Assembly: GCF_021228795.1 (NCBI RefSeq)
Contig: NZ_CP089309.1
Coordinates: forward strand, 2,666,001 to 2,730,000
Length of the DNA stretch: 64,000 bases
Direction of reading: 5' to 3'
DNA from: Thiocapsa bogorovii
GTDB taxonomy: Bacteria; Pseudomonadota; Gammaproteobacteria; Chromatiales; Chromatiaceae
In this document: piece by piece, positions 60,190 through 64,000 of the stretch
Layout: every line of letters begins with the position of its first letter
Numbering within the stretch: position 1 is the first letter of the stretch
The notes under the pieces: generated by a model
Seen by the model: only the letters and a program-made list of their open reading frames with translations
Told to the model about the DNA's origin: nothing
Database searches by the model: none
Made by a program: the position numbers and the translations under genes

Positions 60190-60754
60190 AGGGGAGCTGC
60201 GGATCGTCGGCGGTCGCTACCGCGGCCGCCGCCTGCCGATCCCGAACGAGAGCGGGCTGCGACCGACCTCGGATCGCGTGCGCGAGACCCTGTTCAACTG
60301 GCTGGCACCCGTGATTCCGGGTGCGCGCTGTCTCGACGCCTTTGCCGGCAGCGGCGCGCTGGGATTCGAGGCTGTCTCGCGCGGGGCCGGCGAGGTTATT
60401 TTGATCGAGCAGTCCGGCGCCGTCGTGCGCCAGCTTCAAACCAACGCCCGTCGGCTCGGGGCGGAAGAGACGCGCATCCTGCACGGCAATGCGATTCGCT
60501 GGCTCGAGGGCTCGGGCCAAGCGTTCGATATCGTCTTCCTCGATCCGCCCTTCGCAGATGCACTCTGGGCGCCCGCAATCGAACGTTTGGCCCATCGGGG
60601 CTGGCTCAAAGCGGGCAGTCGCGTCTACCTGGAGGCCCCGGCGCGCAGCGGGTTTCCGGATCTGCCGGCGGGCTGGGATCTCGTGCGGGACAACACGGCC
60701 GGGCAGGTGCGTTACGTGCTCGTGATCGTCGGCTCGGATGCCGAAACCGCCTGA
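60176..60754 (+). CDS. rsmD: 16S rRNA (guanine966-N2)-methyltransferase RsmD
   Basis: 192 residues from GTG 60176 inside the end of the M16 gene. Core motifs: RIVGGRYRGRRLP, LRPTSDRVRETLFNWL, CLDAFAGSGALGFEAVSRGA and the catalytic FLDPPF. Start chosen because RsmD proteins begin just before this motif. Confidence 0.94.
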   Translation: MARARGELRIVGGRYRGRRLPIPNESGLRPTSDRVRETLFNWLAPVIPGARCLDAFAGSGALGFEAVSRGAGEVILIEQSGAVVRQLQTNARRLGAEETRILHGNAIRWLEGSGQAFDIVFLDPPFADALWAPAIERLAHRGWLKAGSRVYLEAPARSGFPDLPAGWDLVRDNTAGQVRYVLVIVGSDAETA

Positions 60755-60819
60755 CTCCTACCCGAGCCTCCGCTGTGGTATGGTGCGGGCCGCCGACGGC
60801 CCGGGGGTCCGGTGCTTGA

Positions 60820-63350
<2,531 letters not shown>

Positions 63351-63473
63351 ATTCGGCGGTTGCAGTGCCCGGCTCCGAATTGTTTTTTTGCACTGTAGCC
63401 CGGATCCTACAGCGTTAATGTCCAATACCGACATTCACCACGTCAATTCAACTACCGAGGAGTCCCGACTCGC

Positions 63474-64000
63474 ATGAGATTCAGAACACTCATGACCGCG
63501 GCCGCCGCTATGATTGCGGTCGCCGTCTTATCCGTTCCTGCCGATGTCGAGGCCAAACGCCTCGGCGGCGGCATGAACCTCGGCAAGCAGTCGAGCAGCA
63601 TGCAACGCCAGGCCAAGCCGGCCGCAACGGCGCAACGTCCGGCCCAGCCCAATGCGGCACAAGCCGCTGCCGGCCAACGCCCGGCGAGCGGTGCCAGCCG
63701 TTGGCTCGGGCCCTTAGCCGGTCTTGCAGCCGGAGGCCTCCTGGCCTCCATGTTCTTCGGCGACGGCTTCGAGGGTTTCCAGATCATGGATTTCCTGCTG
63801 ATCGCGCTGCTTGCGGTCGGGGGCTTCATGCTGTTCCGGATGTGGAAGCGTAATCAGGCCAGACCGGCGATGGCCGCGGCCGGTGTGGGCGGCGGATTCC
63901 AGCATGCCGGATCCGCTCCGGCCTACGAACGCCGCGGACAGGCGGACAGCGGCATCCTGCATCCGGGCATGGGCGCACAGGGCGGACCGGTGGCCGGTGA
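63474..64000 (+). CDS. Tim44-like domain membrane protein (3' partial)
   Basis: 175 codons are visible; the gene continues beyond the window. Signal peptide, a basic AKRLGGGMNLG segment and a Gln/Ala/Pro-rich linker precede one or two membrane helices (LGPLAGLAAGGLLASMFF; FLLIALLAVGGFMLF), then a Gly-rich stretch. This is the N-terminal half of the bacterial Tim44-like (Tim44/TimA-domain) proteins, whose C-terminal domain would follow. AGGAG lies upstream of the ATG. Confidence 0.8.
   Translation, partial: MRFRTLMTAAAAMIAVAVLSVPADVEAKRLGGGMNLGKQSSSMQRQAKPAATAQRPAQPNAAQAAAGQRPASGASRWLGPLAGLAAGGLLASMFFGDGFEGFQIMDFLLIALLAVGGFMLFRMWKRNQARPAMAAAGVGGGFQHAGSAPAYERRGQADSGILHPGMGAQGGPVAG

Noticed and set aside
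63360-63400. Terminator after ggt at the TTTTTTT tract
   Set aside because: CAGTGC/GCACTG can pair across 22 bases, but the T-tract lies in the loop and no stable GC stem precedes it.

Overview
The window is high-GC gammaproteobacterial DNA, most probably from a purple sulfur bacterium (Chromatiaceae; Thiocapsa/Allochromatium-like). The main clues are a 2[4Fe-4S] ferredoxin (61382-61633) that matches my memory of the Allochromatium vinosum protein almost residue for residue, a nif accessory operon led by nifB, a diheme cytochrome c4, and gammaproteobacterial RpoH and RelA. I found no tRNA, rRNA, CRISPR array, intact insertion sequence or prophage.

Layout. 1-2920: end of an exopolysaccharide locus (WecG/CpsF glycosyltransferase, polyisoprenyl-phosphate sugar transferase, and a fused nucleotidyltransferase/left-handed beta-helix/degenerate sugar transferase). 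2972-6709: RsbW-like kinase, transglutaminase-like protein, N-formylglutamate amidohydrolase family protein, orphan type IV pilin, AhpD-like protein. 6846-13072 (all minus strand): nifB-fdx-nifO-flavodiiron-2Fe2S-2Fe2S-nifQ-draG, behind a sigma-54 promoter with a NifA-type upstream site. 13274-18176: MtfA-like peptidase, SCO1/PCuAC copper chaperones, cytochrome c4, EEP-family protein, a zinc-ribbon unknown. 18270-23748: a two-receiver protein with degenerate GGDEF and EAL domains, a TPP riboswitch with thiC, a Cof-type phosphatase. 24031-35102: typA, pip, a B12-binding radical SAM protein, a FemAB-like acyltransferase, a NahK-like kinase, relA, a DUF1015 protein. 35342-46379: accessory-looking region with a Sel1-like protein, a cysteine-rich secreted protein, a phospholipase A2-like secreted protein, a 1643-residue DUF4062-STAND-TM-WD40 protein, a SEC-C/TPR protein and a zinc-ribbon membrane protein. 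46567-57198 (minus strand): YgiQ, rpoH, a DASS transporter/histidine kinase/response regulator operon, ftsX-ftsE-ftsY. 57465-64000: two M16 peptidase-like proteins, rsmD, coaD, ferredoxin, gamma-glutamyltransferase, and the start of a Tim44-like protein.

The most unusual signal is an interspersed repeat family with inverted ends of the form CTRAACCGCG...CGCGGTTYAG. Two copies are about 85 bp (one module) and three are about 195-200 bp (two modules around an A/T-rich linker). In all five copies at least one end supplies the stop codon of the adjacent gene: six stops in total, for fdx, nifB, typA, the zinc-ribbon membrane protein, ygiQ and ftsX. Two copies lie inside the nif operon. The best candidate for an uncharacterised protein system is the giant STAND/WD40 protein and its neighbours. 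All family assignments come from motif recognition by eye; no search was run.
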